A stretch of DNA of 45,538 nt from an uncultured Alistipes sp. (GCA_900546005.1 URBJ01000005.1:1-45538), one strand, 5' to 3'. Numbered from the stretch's first letter, positions 17,736-27,870 are shown. Notes: generated by a model from the sequence alone, not told the origin. Numbers and translations are program-made.

Positions 17736-18896
17736 ATGCAGAAACGAAGTTTTTTTATGACGGTTGTTGCTCTTGTGCTGTGTGTTTCGGCGATGGCACA
17801 ATCCGAAGAAACACAGTCGGATGAAGGAGCAAACGCTGTCGAACCGGTGTCATACGTGCCCAAAATCGATGGGGCTGTGAAGGTGAAACTCGAGGTCGAC
17901 TTGCAGGATGCGGCATATCGCTTCAACGTTCGGAATTCGCGGTTCGGTGTTCGCGGAAACGTCAGCCGAAGCATGTATTATCGGATTCAGGTCGATTTCA
18001 ACAACGAGGGTAAAATCTCGATTTTGGATTCATATGTCGGGTATAGCATTGGGGGATTCGATGCAAAACTCGGGCAGCAGCAGTACCATTTCAGTACGGA
18101 CTTGGACCGCGGTCCGACAACCAATATGTTTGCCAATCGTTCGTTCCTTGCGAAATATTTGACGAGCTATTATGGCAATGAGGTCTCCGACGGGAAGATC
18201 GTTTCGTACGTGAAAACGCTCGGATCGCGCGATCTGGGACTCTCCATGTCGTATCATTTCAAAACCGACCTGCCGTTGAATCTGATTGCCGGAATGTTCA
18301 ACGGCTCGGGAACGAACAATCCCGAGTGGGGAAAACGGGTGAATTTGATGGGGCGGATTGAGCTGGGAGGTAAAGAGGGGCTGCAGGGTTCGGTTGCCTA
18401 CTATCATGGATATTCGCCCCAGCACGTTACGGTTGAGGAGCATAACGGTACGTTCGTGACAAAAGACTTCGAACAAAAGCTCCGTATGGTAGGAGGTGAG
18501 TTGAGGTATACGCGGGGCGGATTGTTGCTTGAGGGAGAGTATGCGCGTCGCTACCTTTGCATGAAGGGAGCTACGGCCATGATGGCAACCGCTCTGGTGC
18601 AGGGGTACTATCGGTTTCAACTGCCGAAGTGCCCCATGATCGACTACATTGCTCCGATTGCGCGCTGGGATATGGGTAACAACGTCGACTATCTGAATGT
18701 ACAGAATAATCTGCGCGAGACGTTCAGCGCGAACCGAATTACCGTTGGGGTGAATTTTGGATTTGGAAGCAAATGGATCCAGTCTGAAATTCGGTTAAAC
18801 TACGAAAAATATCTGCTGAAGGAGCAACCCTCCGATTTTTGGGGCAATAAATTGCTGCACGACAAGTTTACTCTCGAGGTGGTGGCGTCATTTTAG
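17736..18896 (+). CDS. Outer-membrane porin (phosphate-selective porin O/P-like)
   Basis: 386 residues. The signal peptide ends AMA/QSEE (cut after A21). After a short acidic linker the protein is an alternating amphipathic beta-barrel: VKVKLEVDLQDAAYRFNVRNSRFGVRGNVSR.. and DSYVGYSIGGFDAKLGQQQYHF, the latter typical of the OprP/OprO family in Bacteroidota. Many aromatic residues end the strands, and the C-terminus is VVASF, with the terminal Phe recognised by the BAM machinery. It is inferred to be a diffusion channel for anions or small solutes; phosphate specificity is not shown. It is monocistronic and convergent with the small gene at 19205-19567. Confidence 0.85.
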   Translation: MQKRSFFMTVVALVLCVSAMAQSEETQSDEGANAVEPVSYVPKIDGAVKVKLEVDLQDAAYRFNVRNSRFGVRGNVSRSMYYRIQVDFNNEGKISILDSYVGYSIGGFDAKLGQQQYHFSTDLDRGPTTNMFANRSFLAKYLTSYYGNEVSDGKIVSYVKTLGSRDLGLSMSYHFKTDLPLNLIAGMFNGSGTNNPEWGKRVNLMGRIELGGKEGLQGSVAYYHGYSPQHVTVEEHNGTFVTKDFEQKLRMVGGELRYTRGGLLLEGEYARRYLCMKGATAMMATALVQGYYRFQLPKCPMIDYIAPIARWDMGNNVDYLNVQNNLRETFSANRITVGVNFGFGSKWIQSEIRLNYEKYLLKEQPSDFWGNKLLHDKFTLEVVASF

Positions 18897-19204
18897 CCGG
18901 TTTAACCGGTTGGCCGGGGATTGATCTCAGAGAGATTTGATGGTTTTCCTTAAAAGTGAAGCTTGGTTCAATCCTTTAGCAGATTGAGCCGGCAGATGCT
19001 GTTTTGGGCAGATTGTGTGTCGGCGCGGAAGATGGCGAAAGCCGAATAGTGCATTGCGACGAGTGGAGTGGTAGGATCACAGGGTGCGTCGGTCGGTTCT
19101 GGGAACCGGGCTATTCTGTGCTGTTTTTAGCATATCTTGTTTTTTGTGGAGATTGGGCTGAAAGTCTCGGATTCGCGCAATGAACCGACGCCCGAAAGCA
19201 AGTG
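18897..19204. other. Convergent intergenic region, 308 bp, no gene
   Basis: It holds no plausible ORF. A CCGGTTTAACCGG palindrome follows the porin stop directly (18897-18909), and a hairpin lies at 18965-18990. Nothing recognisable is seen in the remaining 200 bp. A decayed gene cannot be excluded. Confidence 0.5.
18965..18990 (+). terminator. Possible terminator hairpin after the porin gene
   Basis: A 9-bp stem (18965-18973 with 18982-18990, one G-U pair) closes an 8-nt loop. It is not followed by a strong T run (first TTTT about 11 nt downstream), so termination is uncertain. Confidence 0.35.
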
Positions 19205-19567
19205 TTATTCGTAGTGAAGTCCTATCGTTTGAGCTCCTCCCCAACGATTGATCGACAGCTTTTTCGTGTCGATTTTCTTCCCGTTTTTGAAGATTTCATA
19301 GGTTACCGTAAAGTCCGGATTGTCGGCTACGAGATCCGATAGGGGATCTGTCTGTGGTACGGCGTAGAGCGAGACCGCTACGGATGCAGCGTGTACGGTG
19401 GTTTCGACCGCATAGACCTTGTTCCGCTGTATGGGAGTCGCGTCTGTATAGTCGACCTTGAGCAAAGTCCCCTCGGAGTTGTAGGAGGCAATGCTCAGAT
19501 GCAGGTTGGTCTGTTCGCAGGCGGGATCGGAGCTGTGCGCCTGCACTTGGAATAGCGTTTCTTCCAT
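19205..19567 (-). CDS. Hypothetical protein, 120 residues
   Basis: I do not recognise this protein. It has no signal peptide, membrane segment or cysteine cluster (one Cys). The sequence is rich in beta-forming residues (NLHLSIASYNSEGTLLKVDYTD; VYAVETTVHAASVAVSLYAV; FTVTYEIFKNGKKIDTKKLSI), suggesting a small all-beta fold of roughly seven strands. A good -7 element lies 29 nt upstream of the ATG, which supports real expression. It is a single gene between the porin and the ribosomal super-operon, transcribed away from the latter. Confidence 0.7.
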   Translation of the reverse strand: MEETLFQVQAHSSDPACEQTNLHLSIASYNSEGTLLKVDYTDATPIQRNKVYAVETTVHAASVAVSLYAVPQTDPLSDLVADNPDFTVTYEIFKNGKKIDTKKLSINRWGGAQTIGLHYE

Positions 19568-19595
19568 GCGTAGTCGAAATTTTTTTCTGTTGACA

Positions 19596-19603
19596 CAAAA
19601 ATA
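19596..19603 (-). promoter_or_regulatory. -7 element of the small orphan gene
   Basis: Minus-strand TATTTTTG matches TAnnTTTG and lies 29 nt before the ATG at 19567. The -33 element is not clear. Confidence 0.5.
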
Positions 19604-19813
19604 CGGAAAATTTGAATGAAGGCCGAATTCGGACGATTCTTTTGTGTGGAAATAGATGTGTATATATTGAAAATCAACATATTACTTTTTATATAATTGT
19701 CTACATTGATAATAATTAAAAAATGATAAGAAAATACAATAAACCAGCGGGGCGGCAAGGGGTGCAAATCGGCCTAAAAACACGGGAAATCAGCGAAAAA
19801 AGATTGGGAAATC

Positions 19814-19843
19814 TTGCTGTTTCAAAAATAATTGGTATCTTTG
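19814..19843 (+). promoter_or_regulatory. Main promoter of the rpsL-to-rplQ super-operon
   Basis: TTG (19814-19816), a 19-nt spacer, then a perfect TATCTTTG (19836-19843). The expected start is near 19850, leaving a leader of about 60 nt that is A-rich near the rpsL ATG. This is the best-formed promoter of the translation cluster. Confidence 0.8.
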
Positions 19844-19908
19844 CAGGCCGTTTTGTATAAATGGAACAGAAATTTTAACCAAAAAAGTAAAGGAAAAAGT
19901 AAAGTAAA

Positions 19909-20295
19909 ATGCCAACTATTCAACAGTTAGTACGTAAAGGAAGATTGGCGCCGGTCTTTAAGAGTAAAGCTCCTGCGCTGGATGCATGTCCGCAACGTCG
20001 TGGCGTATGTGTTCGTGTCTACACGACCACTCCCAAAAAACCGAATTCGGCGATGCGTAAAGTAGCCCGTGTGCGACTGACCAACGGGAAAGAGGTGAAT
20101 GCCTACATTCCGGGCGAAGGCCACAACTTGCAGGAACACTCGATCGTGCTGGTTCGTGGAGGCCGTGTTAAGGACCTTCCGGGTGTGCGTTACCACTTGG
20201 TGCGCGGAGCGATGGATGCAGCAGGTGTAGACGGTCGTAAACAACGCCGCTCAAAATATGGAGCCAAACGACCCAAAGCCAACGCTAAAAAGTAA
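19909..20295 (+). CDS. rpsL: 30S ribosomal protein S12
   Basis: 128 residues. The decoding-centre loop [13 protein letters not shown] has the wild-type lysine K43, and the second loop [16 protein letters not shown] also keeps its lysine, so no classical streptomycin-resistance change is visible. S12 sits at the 30S-50S interface near the A site. It is the first gene of the super-operon, 66 nt after the promoter -7 element, with rpsG following after 47 nt. Confidence 0.98.
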   Translation: MPTIQQLVRKGRLAPVFKSKAPALDACPQRRGVCVRVYTTTPKKPNSAMRKVARVRLTNGKEVNAYIPGEGHNLQEHSIVLVRGGRVKDLPGVRYHLVRGAMDAAGVDGRKQRRSKYGAKRPKANAKK

Positions 20296-20342
20296 TCGGA
20301 CAATTTTTCTAAACACAACAAAACAACAAAGATCTTTAAACA

Positions 20343-20819
20343 ATGAGAAAAGCGAAGCCTAAAAAGCGAATTCTACTTCCAGATCCCAAGTTCGGAGACG
20401 TGCTTGTGACCAGGTTCGTCAACAACCTTATGCTGGATGGTAAGAAGAGTATTGCCTACACGATTTTTTATGATGCCATTGAAATCGTAGGTGAGAAGAT
20501 GAAGGATGCGGACAAGGCTCCTCTGGATATCTGGAAAAAAGCCCTCGAGAACATCACGCCTCAGGTAGAGGTGAAATCTCGTCGTGTGGGCGGTGCAACG
20601 TTCCAGGTGCCGACCGAGGTGAGACCTGATCGTAAAGTTTCAATTGCAATGCGGAACCTTATCCTTTACTCGAAAAAACGTGCAGGTCGATCCATGGCAG
20701 AAAAAATGGCAGCAGAAATCCAAGCTGCATACAACGAAGAAGGTGCAGCCTTCAAACGGAAAGAAGAGATGCACAGAATGGCTGAAGCCAACAAAGCATT
20801 TGCACATTTTAGATTTTAA
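20343..20819 (+). CDS. rpsG: 30S ribosomal protein S7
   Basis: 158 residues, normal length. The N-terminal RNA-binding extension [19 protein letters not shown] and the conserved [17 protein letters not shown] and [15 protein letters not shown] segments are present. S7 nucleates assembly of the 30S head and lies beside the E site. It is followed by fusA after 21 nt. Confidence 0.98.
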   Translation: MRKAKPKKRILLPDPKFGDVLVTRFVNNLMLDGKKSIAYTIFYDAIEIVGEKMKDADKAPLDIWKKALENITPQVEVKSRRVGGATFQVPTEVRPDRKVSIAMRNLILYSKKRAGRSMAEKMAAEIQAAYNEEGAAFKRKEEMHRMAEANKAFAHFRF

Positions 20820-20840
20820 TTCGTCGGGAGAGAGTAATTT

Positions 20841-22946
20841 ATGGCAAGGGATTTAACATATACGAGAAATATCGGTATCATGGCTCACATCGATGCCGGT
20901 AAAACAACCACTTCCGAACGTATCCTTTTCTATACGGGTAAAACACACAAGATCGGTGAGGTGCATGAAGGTGCCGCAACGATGGACTGGATGGTGCAGG
21001 AACAAGAACGTGGTATCACCATTACTTCGGCTGCCACCACCGCTTTCTGGCACTATAAGGATAAAACCTACCAGATCAACATCATCGATACCCCGGGGCA
21101 CGTGGACTTCACGGCTGAAGTAGAACGTTCTCTGCGTGTGCTGGACGGTGCAATCGCAACGTTCTGTGCTGTGGGCGGTGTAGAACCCCAGTCGGAAACC
21201 GTATGGCGTCAGGCTGACAAGTATCACGTACCGCGTTTGGGCTATGTGAACAAGATGGACCGTACCGGTGCCGACTTCTTGAACGTTTGTGCACAAGTGA
21301 AGGAACGTCTCGGAGCCAACGCTCTTCCGATTGTACTGCCGATCGGTGCAGAGGATAAATTCGTCGGCTTGGTAGACCTTATATATAATAGAGCCGTTAT
21401 TTATGACGATGCCAAGAAAAACGAACTCGTAAACTATACTTACGAAGAGATTCCCGACAGCATGAAGGAAGAGGCTGCCGAGTGGCGTGCGAAATTGATC
21501 GAGGAGGTAGCTTCGGTAGACGAGGCTTTGATGGAGAAATTCTTCGAAGATCCCGATTCGATTACCCCCGATGAACTGATCGCTGCCATTCGTAAGGCTA
21601 CGATCTCGATGACGATCGTTCCAATGTTGTGCGGATCATCGTTTAAAAATAAAGGTGTTCAGTTGCTGCTCGACTATGTGATGGCGTTCTTGCCTTCACC
21701 GCTGGATATCAAGGCTGTGGTCGGAATTGACCCCAGAACGGGCGAAGAGACGAGCCGTAAACCTTCGGAGAGCGATCCGTTCTGCGGTTTGGCCTTCAAG
21801 ATTGCAACCGACCCGTTCGTAGGTCGTTTGGCCTTCGTACGTGTATATTCGGGTAAACTCGAAGCCGGTTCATATGTACACAATAGCCGTTCCGGAAAGA
21901 AAGAACGTATCAGTCGTATCTATCAGATGCATGCCAACAAGCAGAACCCGATGGAAGTTGTCGGAGCAGGTGATATCTGCGCTGCCGTAGGTTTCAAGGA
22001 TATCCGTACGGGCGATACGTTGTGTGACGAACAGAATCCGATCGTACTCGAATCCATGACCTTCCCTGAACCGGTGATCGGTTTGGCTATCGAGCCGAAA
22101 ACCCAGAAAGATCTCGATAAACTCGGTATCGCTTTGGGTAAGTTGGCTGAAGAGGACCCGACCTTCACCGTGAAGACCGACGAAGATAGCGGTCAGACCG
22201 TGATCAGCGGTATGGGTGAGCTCCACTTGGAGATTATCGTAGACCGTCTGAAACGTGAGTTCGGTGTAGAGATCAATCAGGGTGCACCTCAGGTGAACTA
22301 CAAAGAGTCGCTGAAATCGACGGTTCAGCACCGCGAAGTATTCAAGAAACAGACCGGTGGTCGTGGTAAATTCGCCGATATCGTCTTCGAAATCGGACCT
22401 GCAGACGAAGGAAAAGTGGGCCTCGAGTTCGTCGATGTGGTTAAAGGAGGTAACATTCCTAAGGAGTACATGCCTGCCATCCAGAAAGGTTTCGAATCTT
22501 CAATGACCAACGGTCCGTTGGCCGGATTCCCGCTCGACAGCATGAAGGTTACGGTATTGGACGGTTCGTTCCACCCGGTTGACTCGGATGCCCTTTCGTT
22601 CGAGATCTGTGCTCGGAACGGTTTCCGTGAGGCTGCCCGCAAAGCATCTCCGGTAATTCTCGAACCGATCATGAAAGTCGAGGTGGTAACTCCCGAAGAG
22701 AATATGGGTGATATCATCGGAGACTTGAACAAACGTCGTGGTCAGGTAGCCGGTATGGAGGCTCGTGGTAATGCGCGTGTCGTAGACGCCAAAGTGCCCC
22801 TTTCCGAAATGTTCGGCTATGTAACCGTTTTGCGTACCATCTCTTCGGGCCGTGCAACCTCTTCGATGGAGTTCTCGCACTTCGAGGAAGTTCCCGCAAA
22901 CTTGGCGAAAGAGATTGTGGAAAAAACCAGTGGTAAAAAAGAATAA
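20841..22946 (+). CDS. fusA: Elongation factor G
   Basis: 701 residues. The GTPase motifs are intact: [10 protein letters not shown] (G1, K21), [10 protein letters not shown] (G2), DTPGHVDF (G3, with the catalytic His H87) and NKMD (G4, 137-140). Domains II-V follow, with the domain IV tip near [17 protein letters not shown]. The intact G3 histidine and its place in the str operon mark it as the canonical, GTP-hydrolysing EF-G. It drives translocation of tRNA and mRNA. tuf, which often follows in other phyla, is absent here; rpsJ starts 8 nt downstream. Confidence 0.98.
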   Translation: MARDLTYTRNIGIMAHIDAGKTTTSERILFYTGKTHKIGEVHEGAATMDWMVQEQERGITITSAATTAFWHYKDKTYQINIIDTPGHVDFTAEVERSLRVLDGAIATFCAVGGVEPQSETVWRQADKYHVPRLGYVNKMDRTGADFLNVCAQVKERLGANALPIVLPIGAEDKFVGLVDLIYNRAVIYDDAKKNELVNYTYEEIPDSMKEEAAEWRAKLIEEVASVDEALMEKFFEDPDSITPDELIAAIRKATISMTIVPMLCGSSFKNKGVQLLLDYVMAFLPSPLDIKAVVGIDPRTGEETSRKPSESDPFCGLAFKIATDPFVGRLAFVRVYSGKLEAGSYVHNSRSGKKERISRIYQMHANKQNPMEVVGAGDICAAVGFKDIRTGDTLCDEQNPIVLESMTFPEPVIGLAIEPKTQKDLDKLGIALGKLAEEDPTFTVKTDEDSGQTVISGMGELHLEIIVDRLKREFGVEINQGAPQVNYKESLKSTVQHREVFKKQTGGRGKFADIVFEIGPADEGKVGLEFVDVVKGGNIPKEYMPAIQKGFESSMTNGPLAGFPLDSMKVTVLDGSFHPVDSDALSFEICARNGFREAARKASPVILEPIMKVEVVTPEENMGDIIGDLNKRRGQVAGMEARGNARVVDAKVPLSEMFGYVTVLRTISSGRATSSMEFSHFEEVPANLAKEIVEKTSGKKE

Positions 22947-22954
22947 TCAAGATT

Positions 22955-23260
22955 ATGAGCCAAAAAATAAGGATTAAATTGAAATCGTACGATCACAACC
23001 TCGTCGACAAATCGTCCGAGAAGATCGTAAAGACGGTAAAAAGCACTGGGGCAGTAGTTAGCGGTCCCGTGCCCCTGCCTACGCAGAAAAAGATCTTTAC
23101 CGTAAACCGTTCGACTTTCGTCAACAAAAAAGCGCGTGAACAGTTCCAACTCTGCACGTTCAAACGGATTCTCGACATTTACAGCTCGACTCCGAAGACG
23201 ATCGATGCCCTGATGAAGCTCGAACTGCCCAGCGGTGTTGAAGTAGAGATCAAAGTCTGA
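22955..23260 (+). CDS. rpsJ: 30S ribosomal protein S10 (NusE)
   Basis: 101 residues. Family motifs are [17 protein letters not shown] and [20 protein letters not shown]10 is in the 30S head and doubles as NusE in transcription antitermination. It follows fusA by 8 nt, but is separated from rplC by an unusual 304-bp spacer, so the S10 cluster is split directly after its first gene. Confidence 0.97.
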   Translation: MSQKIRIKLKSYDHNLVDKSSEKIVKTVKSTGAVVSGPVPLPTQKKIFTVNRSTFVNKKAREQFQLCTFKRILDIYSSTPKTIDALMKLELPSGVEVEIKV

Positions 23261-23429
23261 GCGGAATCGTAAGCAAGGGGGCCGAGTGAGGGGGCAAGTG
23301 AGTGAGAAGGATAGCGGAGAGATTGAGAAGAGTGGGGAAGGAGAAGAGGTGGAAGACAGCGAGAGAGATGAGAGATTGAGAGAGAGGAGAGAGGAGGAAA
23401 GAGAGTGGAGAAGACTGAAGAGGATAGAG

Positions 23430-23461
23430 TTGCCGCTTGCTTATGCATACAAAAAGATTTG
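23430..23461 (+). promoter_or_regulatory. Candidate internal promoter upstream of rplC
   Basis: TTG (23430-23432), 21 nt, then AAGATTTG (23454-23461), which differs from TAnnTTTG only at the first base. Transcripts would start near 23467, just before the leader hairpin. Confidence 0.45.
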
Positions 23462-23482
23462 AAACATTTTAACAAGGCAAGG

Positions 23483-23530
23483 CTTGAAAGGCCGGACCTG
23501 CTCGCAAAAGGTCGTTGAGCGCTTTTCAAG
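23483..23530 (+). promoter_or_regulatory. Candidate structured mRNA leader of rplC
   Basis: An outer stem CTTGAAA/TTTCAAG (23483-23489 with 23524-23530) encloses an inner stem GACC/GGTC (23495-23498 with 23510-23513) with an 11-nt loop. It ends 34 nt before the rplC ATG. By analogy with S10-operon leaders controlled by L4 in other phyla, it could be a ribosomal-protein autoregulation site; this is inference. Confidence 0.4.
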
Positions 23531-23564
23531 TGGACTTGTCTCCAATATTAACTAACAAGACAAA

Positions 23565-24182
23565 ATGTCAGGACTAATTGGAAAAAAAATCGGAATGACT
23601 TCCGTGTTCGGTGCCGATGGGAAAAACATCCCATGCACCGTAATTGAAGCTGGTCCCTGTGTGGTTACGCAACTGAAAACCCCCGAGAAAGATGGTTACT
23701 CGGCAGTTCAGCTTGCCTATGACGATACGACTGAGAAACATACCAGCAACAGCTTGATGGGCCACTTTAAAAAGGCCAACACCACTCCTAAACGGAAACT
23801 GGTCGAGTTTACGGACTTCGAAGGCGAATTGAATCTGGGTGACGTGCTCACCGTAGACGTATTCGAAGAGAACGACTGGGTAGACGTTACGGGAATCTCT
23901 AAAGGAAAAGGATTCCAAGGCGTTGTGAAACGTCATGGATTTGCCGGTGTGGGCGGTCAGACACATGGTCAGCACAACCGTCAGCGTAAACCCGGTTCGT
24001 TGGGTGCATCATCCTATCCGTCACGCGTGTTCAAGGGGAAACGTCTCCCCGGTCGTGCTGGCGGCGTTCAGGTAAAGGTGCTCAACCTCCGTATTCTCAA
24101 AAAACTTCCCGAAAACAATTTGCTCCTTGTGAAAGGATCGATTCCGGGTGCTAAAGGTTCATATTTAATAATCGAAAATTAA
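23565..24182 (+). CDS. rplC: 50S ribosomal protein L3
   Basis: 205 residues. The long loop reaching the peptidyl-transferase centre is present ([21 protein letters not shown], then the Arg/Gly-rich segment to RAGG); the Gln in this loop is the residue methylated by PrmB in other bacteria. L3 is an early assembly protein of the 50S. rplD follows after only 2 nt. Confidence 0.98.
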   Translation: MSGLIGKKIGMTSVFGADGKNIPCTVIEAGPCVVTQLKTPEKDGYSAVQLAYDDTTEKHTSNSLMGHFKKANTTPKRKLVEFTDFEGELNLGDVLTVDVFEENDWVDVTGISKGKGFQGVVKRHGFAGVGGQTHGQHNRQRKPGSLGASSYPSRVFKGKRLPGRAGGVQVKVLNLRILKKLPENNLLLVKGSIPGAKGSYLIIEN

Positions 24183-24184
24183 TC

Positions 24185-24814
24185 ATGGAAACAGCAATCT
24201 ACAACATATCGGGTAAAGAGACCGGCAAAAAGGCACTCCTGATGGATGAAATTTTCGGTATTGAACCCAATGATCACGCCATCTATCTCGATGTAAAGCA
24301 ATATCTGGCTAACCGCCGTCAGGGAACCCACAAATCGAAACAACGTAACGAAGTTGCCGGTTCGACCCGTAAACTCAAAAGACAAAAAGGTACGGGTGGA
24401 GCTCGTTCGGGTAGCATCCTCTCGCCGTTGTTCCCGGGTGGAGGTCGCGTATTCGGTCCGGTTCCGAGAGATTATAGCTTCAAGTTGAACAAAAAACTCA
24501 AACAACTGGCACGTAAAAGCGCCCTGACCTACAAGGCTAAGGAAGATGCGATCAAAGTAGTCGAAGATTTCTCGATGGAGGCTCCTAAAACCAAAGAGTT
24601 TATCGCCATTACGAAAAATCTCGACCTCGAAGGGAAAAAGATTCTGTTGATTCTGCCCGAATCGAACAGAAACATCGCCCTCTCGGCTCGCAACCTCCAA
24701 AATGTCAAGATCGTCCTCGCTTCGAATATCAACACGTACGATGTGATGAACGCAGGAAACATCCTCATGGCTGAAGGGTCTGTGAATGTAATTAATCAAA
24801 TGTTCGGACTGTAA
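24185..24814 (+). CDS. rplD: 50S ribosomal protein L4
   Basis: 209 residues. The exit-tunnel loop [20 protein letters not shown] and [22 protein letters not shown] are clear. L4 lines the exit tunnel near the macrolide site; no insertion or deletion of the loop is evident. In Gammaproteobacteria it also represses the S10 operon. Here the candidate leader at 23483-23530 is a possible target, unproven. Confidence 0.98.
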   Translation: METAIYNISGKETGKKALLMDEIFGIEPNDHAIYLDVKQYLANRRQGTHKSKQRNEVAGSTRKLKRQKGTGGARSGSILSPLFPGGGRVFGPVPRDYSFKLNKKLKQLARKSALTYKAKEDAIKVVEDFSMEAPKTKEFIAITKNLDLEGKKILLILPESNRNIALSARNLQNVKIVLASNINTYDVMNAGNILMAEGSVNVINQMFGL

Positions 24815-24828
24815 AAACAGAAAAAACA

Positions 24829-25119
24829 ATGGATATCTTAATTAAGCCAATTTTAACCGAAAGAATGGCGGCTCAGGGCGAAAAGTTGAACCGTTACGGT
24901 TTTATCGTAGATCCGAGGGCGAACAAACTGCAGATCAAAGATGCGGTTGAAGCGATGTATAACGTGGTCGTCATGGATGTGAATACCCTGAACTATATGG
25001 GTAAACTCAAAAGCCGCTATACGAAACAGGGCCTTCTGGTGGGACGTTCGAATCACTTCAAAAAAGCGATCGTAACGCTGAAGGACGGAGACAAGATCGA
25101 TTTTTACAGTAATATCTAA
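24829..25119 (+). CDS. rplW: 50S ribosomal protein L23
   Basis: 96 residues. Typical start [12 protein letters not shown] and the C-terminal [17 protein letters not shown]23 sits at the tunnel exit and docks signal recognition particle and trigger factor. It lies 14 nt after rplD and 5 nt before rplB. Confidence 0.97.
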   Translation: MDILIKPILTERMAAQGEKLNRYGFIVDPRANKLQIKDAVEAMYNVVVMDVNTLNYMGKLKSRYTKQGLLVGRSNHFKKAIVTLKDGDKIDFYSNI

Positions 25120-25124
25120 GCGAA

Positions 25125-25949
25125 ATGGCCATAAGAAAGTTTAACCCCATAACTCCGGGTACTCGTCATAAAATGATCGGTACCTTCGACGATATTACTT
25201 CGTCTGTACCGGAAAAATCGTTGCTTACCCCCCTCAAAAGTACGGGTGGACGTAACAACAGCGGTAAAATGACCGTACGTTACATCGGTGGCGGTCACAA
25301 AAGAATGTATCGTATTGTCGACTTCAAACGCGACAAAGATAATATGAGTGCAGTGGTCAAGACGATCGAGTACGATCCGAACCGCTCAGCACGTATCGCA
25401 TTGCTCTACTATCCTGACGGAGAGAAACGCTATATGCTGGCTCCCAATGGACTGAAAGTGGGTCAGAGTGTATCGACGGGTGCCGGTGTGGCTCCCGAAG
25501 TCGGTAACACGCTGTTCCTGTCGGAAATTCCGCTCGGAACGGTGATCCACAACATTGAACTCTACCCCGGTCAAGGCGCCGTGATGGCGCGTAGTGCCGG
25601 TACCTACGCACAGCTTTTAGCCCGTGAAGGTAAATTCGCTATTATTAAGCTTCCTTCGGGAGAAACCCGTATGGTGCTTGTAACCTGCCGCGCAACGATC
25701 GGCGTGGTTTCGAACCCCGATCACAGCCTCGAATCGCACGGTAAAGCCGGACGAAAGAGATGGTTGGGTCGCCGTCCTCGCAACCGAGGCGTATCTATGA
25801 ACCCGGTAGATCACCCGATGGGTGGTGGTGAAGGTCGCGCCTCTGGAGGTCACCCTCGTTCGCGTAAAGGTCTTCTGGCAAAAGGTTACAAGACTCGGAA
25901 TCCTAAGAAGACTACTTCTAAGTTCATCGTATCCAGAAGGAAAAAATAA
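25125..25949 (+). CDS. rplB: 50S ribosomal protein L2
   Basis: 274 residues. The C-terminal segment [20 protein letters not shown] contains the conserved histidine near the peptidyl-transferase centre. The OB-like N-terminal half ([20 protein letters not shown]) binds 23S rRNA. It is one of the most conserved proteins of the cluster and is of normal length. Confidence 0.98.
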   Translation: MAIRKFNPITPGTRHKMIGTFDDITSSVPEKSLLTPLKSTGGRNNSGKMTVRYIGGGHKRMYRIVDFKRDKDNMSAVVKTIEYDPNRSARIALLYYPDGEKRYMLAPNGLKVGQSVSTGAGVAPEVGNTLFLSEIPLGTVIHNIELYPGQGAVMARSAGTYAQLLAREGKFAIIKLPSGETRMVLVTCRATIGVVSNPDHSLESHGKAGRKRWLGRRPRNRGVSMNPVDHPMGGGEGRASGGHPRSRKGLLAKGYKTRNPKKTTSKFIVSRRKK

Positions 25950-25967
25950 TTTTAAAATAGTAGCATA

Positions 25968-26237
25968 ATGAGCCGTTCATTAAAAAAAGGACCATACATT
26001 GAACCCAAGCTGGAAGCGAAAGTGCTCGCCCAGAATGAGAGTGGCAAGAAGACAGTCATCAAGACATGGTCGCGTGCAAGTATGATCTCGCCCGATTTCG
26101 TCGGACATACGATCGCCGTGCACAACGGGAATAAGTTTATTCCTGTTTATGTAACAGAGAACATGGTAGGTCACAAACTTGGGGAATTCGCCCCGACGCG
26201 TAACTTCCGTGGTCATTCAGGTAATAAGAAAAAATAG
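25968..26237 (+). CDS. rpsS: 30S ribosomal protein S19
   Basis: 89 residues. Motifs [41 protein letters not shown] and [15 protein letters not shown] are all present. S19 binds the 30S head and contacts the A-site finger. rplV begins 9 nt later. Confidence 0.98.
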   Translation: MSRSLKKGPYIEPKLEAKVLAQNESGKKTVIKTWSRASMISPDFVGHTIAVHNGNKFIPVYVTENMVGHKLGEFAPTRNFRGHSGNKKK

Positions 26238-26246
26238 TAGGTAAAA

Positions 26247-26684
26247 ATGGGTGCAAGAAAAAGCATAAGAGCCGAAAAATTGAAGGCAGAAAAGAAGCAG
26301 AAGGCTATCGCCGTACTTCGTGACTGTCCGACCTCTCCGCTGAAGATGCGCATCGTTGCCGATCTGATTCGCGGAATGGAGATTAACAAGGCGCTGGGGG
26401 TATTGCGGTACAGCAAAAAAGCCGCCTCAATCAAATTGGAAAAGCTGTTGCGTTCGGCAATCGCCAACTGGGAACAGAAAAACGAAGGCCAACGTCTCGA
26501 GGATAACGTACTCTGTGTAAAAGAGATTTTCGTTGACGGAGGCAAAATGCTCAAACGGATTCAACCGGCTCCTCTGGGTCGTGCTCACCGGATCCGCAAA
26601 CGCTCGAATCACGTGACGATCGTAGTCGATAAAATGGAAGTTAAAGAAGATAAAAAAAGCAAAGCAGATGGGACAGAAAGTTAA
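26247..26684 (+). CDS. rplV: 50S ribosomal protein L22
   Basis: 145 residues, somewhat longer than the usual 110 because of a charged C-terminal tail ([14 protein letters not shown]). The tunnel hairpin ([23 protein letters not shown]) is normal, with no visible macrolide-type change. The end overlaps the start of rpsC by 17 nt, so the tail is encoded in sequence that also codes for the S3 N-terminus, and the two genes are probably translationally coupled. Confidence 0.97.
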   Translation: MGARKSIRAEKLKAEKKQKAIAVLRDCPTSPLKMRIVADLIRGMEINKALGVLRYSKKAASIKLEKLLRSAIANWEQKNEGQRLEDNVLCVKEIFVDGGKMLKRIQPAPLGRAHRIRKRSNHVTIVVDKMEVKEDKKSKADGTES

Positions 26685-27417
26685 TCCGATATCAAACAGA
26701 CTGGGAATCATTCGCGGATGGGATTCCAATTGGTACGGCGGAAAGGACTTTTCCAGCAAACTCGTCGAGGATGCTAAAATCCGGAAATATCTGAATGCCC
26801 GTCTGGCCAAGGCAAGTATTTCGAAAATCATTATCGAACGTACGTTGAAGCTCGTGACGGTTACGATCTCTACCGCACGTCCCGGTATTATTATCGGTAA
26901 GGGCGGTTCGGAAGTGGACAAGCTCAAGGGCGAACTCTGCAAACTGACCGGAAAAGATGTTCAGATCAATATCTTCGAGGTAAAACGTCCCGAGATCGAC
27001 GCCGTAATCGTAAGCAACAACATCGCACGTCAGCTCGAAGGCCGTATCTCGTATCGTCGTGCCATCAAGACGGCGATCGCCTCGACCATGCGGATGGGTG
27101 CAGAAGGGATCAAAATCCAGATCTCCGGCCGTGTGGGCGGAGCCGAAATGGCCCGGAGCGAAACCTATAAGGAGGGTCGTATTCCGTTGCATACGTTCCG
27201 CGCGGATGTAGACTATGCCCTCGCAGAAGCCCTGACGAAGGTGGGCCTTCTGGGAATCAAGGTATGGATCTGCAACGGTGAGGTTTACCAAAAACGCGAT
27301 CTGTTCCAGATCTCGGGAGTGAATGCTCAAGCATCGTCCGGAAATCAACAAGGAGGATTCCGTGGAGACAGATCTCGCGGCGGACGTGATAACAAAAAAA
27401 GAAAAAATAATAAGTAA
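26668..27417 (+). CDS. rpsC: 30S ribosomal protein S3
   Basis: 249 residues. The KH domain has [19 protein letters not shown], and the C-terminal domain has [24 protein letters not shown] Gly/Arg/Lys-rich tail of about 25 residues ([19 protein letters not shown]) extends past the usual end and may add RNA contacts. S3 is part of the mRNA entry helicase region. The start overlaps rplV by 17 nt. Confidence 0.98.
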   Translation: MGQKVNPISNRLGIIRGWDSNWYGGKDFSSKLVEDAKIRKYLNARLAKASISKIIIERTLKLVTVTISTARPGIIIGKGGSEVDKLKGELCKLTGKDVQINIFEVKRPEIDAVIVSNNIARQLEGRISYRRAIKTAIASTMRMGAEGIKIQISGRVGGAEMARSETYKEGRIPLHTFRADVDYALAEALTKVGLLGIKVWICNGEVYQKRDLFQISGVNAQASSGNQQGGFRGDRSRGGRDNKKRKNNK

Positions 27418-27439
27418 GACTTCTTAAAGCGATAATATC

Positions 27440-27868
27440 ATGTTACAGCCAAAAAGAACCAAATTCAGAAGAATGCAGAAGGGTCGCATGAAGGGCAATG
27501 CGCAACGCGGAGCTCAGCTTGCATTCGGCTCCTTCGGCATCAAGGCAATGGAATCTACTTGGATCACCGGTCGCCAGATAGAAGCCGCACGTCAGGCTAT
27601 CGTGCGTTGCATGAAACGTGAAGGTCAACTCTGGATCAGGATATTCCCCGATAAACCTATAACGAAAAAACCTGCTGAGGTGCGTATGGGTAAAGGTAAA
27701 GGTTCTCCCGAAGGATTCGTAGCTCCGGTAACTCCGGGTCGGATCCTGTTCGAAGCCGAAGGTGTGCCTTTGGAAGTGGCTCAAGAAGCACTCCGTCTGG
27801 GCGCTCAGAAGCTTCCGATTACGACTAAATTTGTTGTGAGACGAGATTACACTGAAAATTCGATTTAG
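27440..27868 (+). CDS. rplP: 50S ribosomal protein L16
   Basis: 142 residues. Start [21 protein letters not shown] and the loop [17 protein letters not shown] near the A-site tRNA elbow identify it. It lies 22 nt after rpsC and 2 nt before rpmC. Confidence 0.98.
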   Translation: MLQPKRTKFRRMQKGRMKGNAQRGAQLAFGSFGIKAMESTWITGRQIEAARQAIVRCMKREGQLWIRIFPDKPITKKPAEVRMGKGKGSPEGFVAPVTPGRILFEAEGVPLEVAQEALRLGAQKLPITTKFVVRRDYTENSI

Positions 27869-27870
27869 AG

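Larger units (their letters stand above)
19568..19908. other. Divergent AT-rich regulatory region, 341 bp, upstream of rpsL
   Basis: It holds the leftward promoter for the orphan gene and the rightward promoter of the ribosomal super-operon at 19814-19843. The middle (about 19660-19740) is very AT-rich and could act as an UP-like or bent segment. No gene is seen. Confidence 0.65.
23261..23564 (+). other. 304-bp spacer between rpsJ and rplC with a purine-rich tract
   Basis: From about 23270 to 23430 the plus strand is almost entirely A and G, in short irregular GA runs with two G5 runs near the start. It contains no credible ORF in any frame. A candidate promoter (23430-23461) and a two-stem hairpin (23483-23530) occupy the remainder before rplC. 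In an otherwise tightly packed operon this is an outlier. Confidence 0.6.

Noticed and set aside
23299..23310. 12-mer shared between the two purine-rich spacers (also at 38422-38433)
   Set aside because: Both regions are low-complexity GA sequence, so a 12-nt match is expected by chance and is not evidence of a dispersed repeat.
23179..23529. 116-residue minus-strand frame rich in Ser, Leu and Pro
   Set aside because: It is the translation of the polypyrimidine complement of the purine tract, not a protein.
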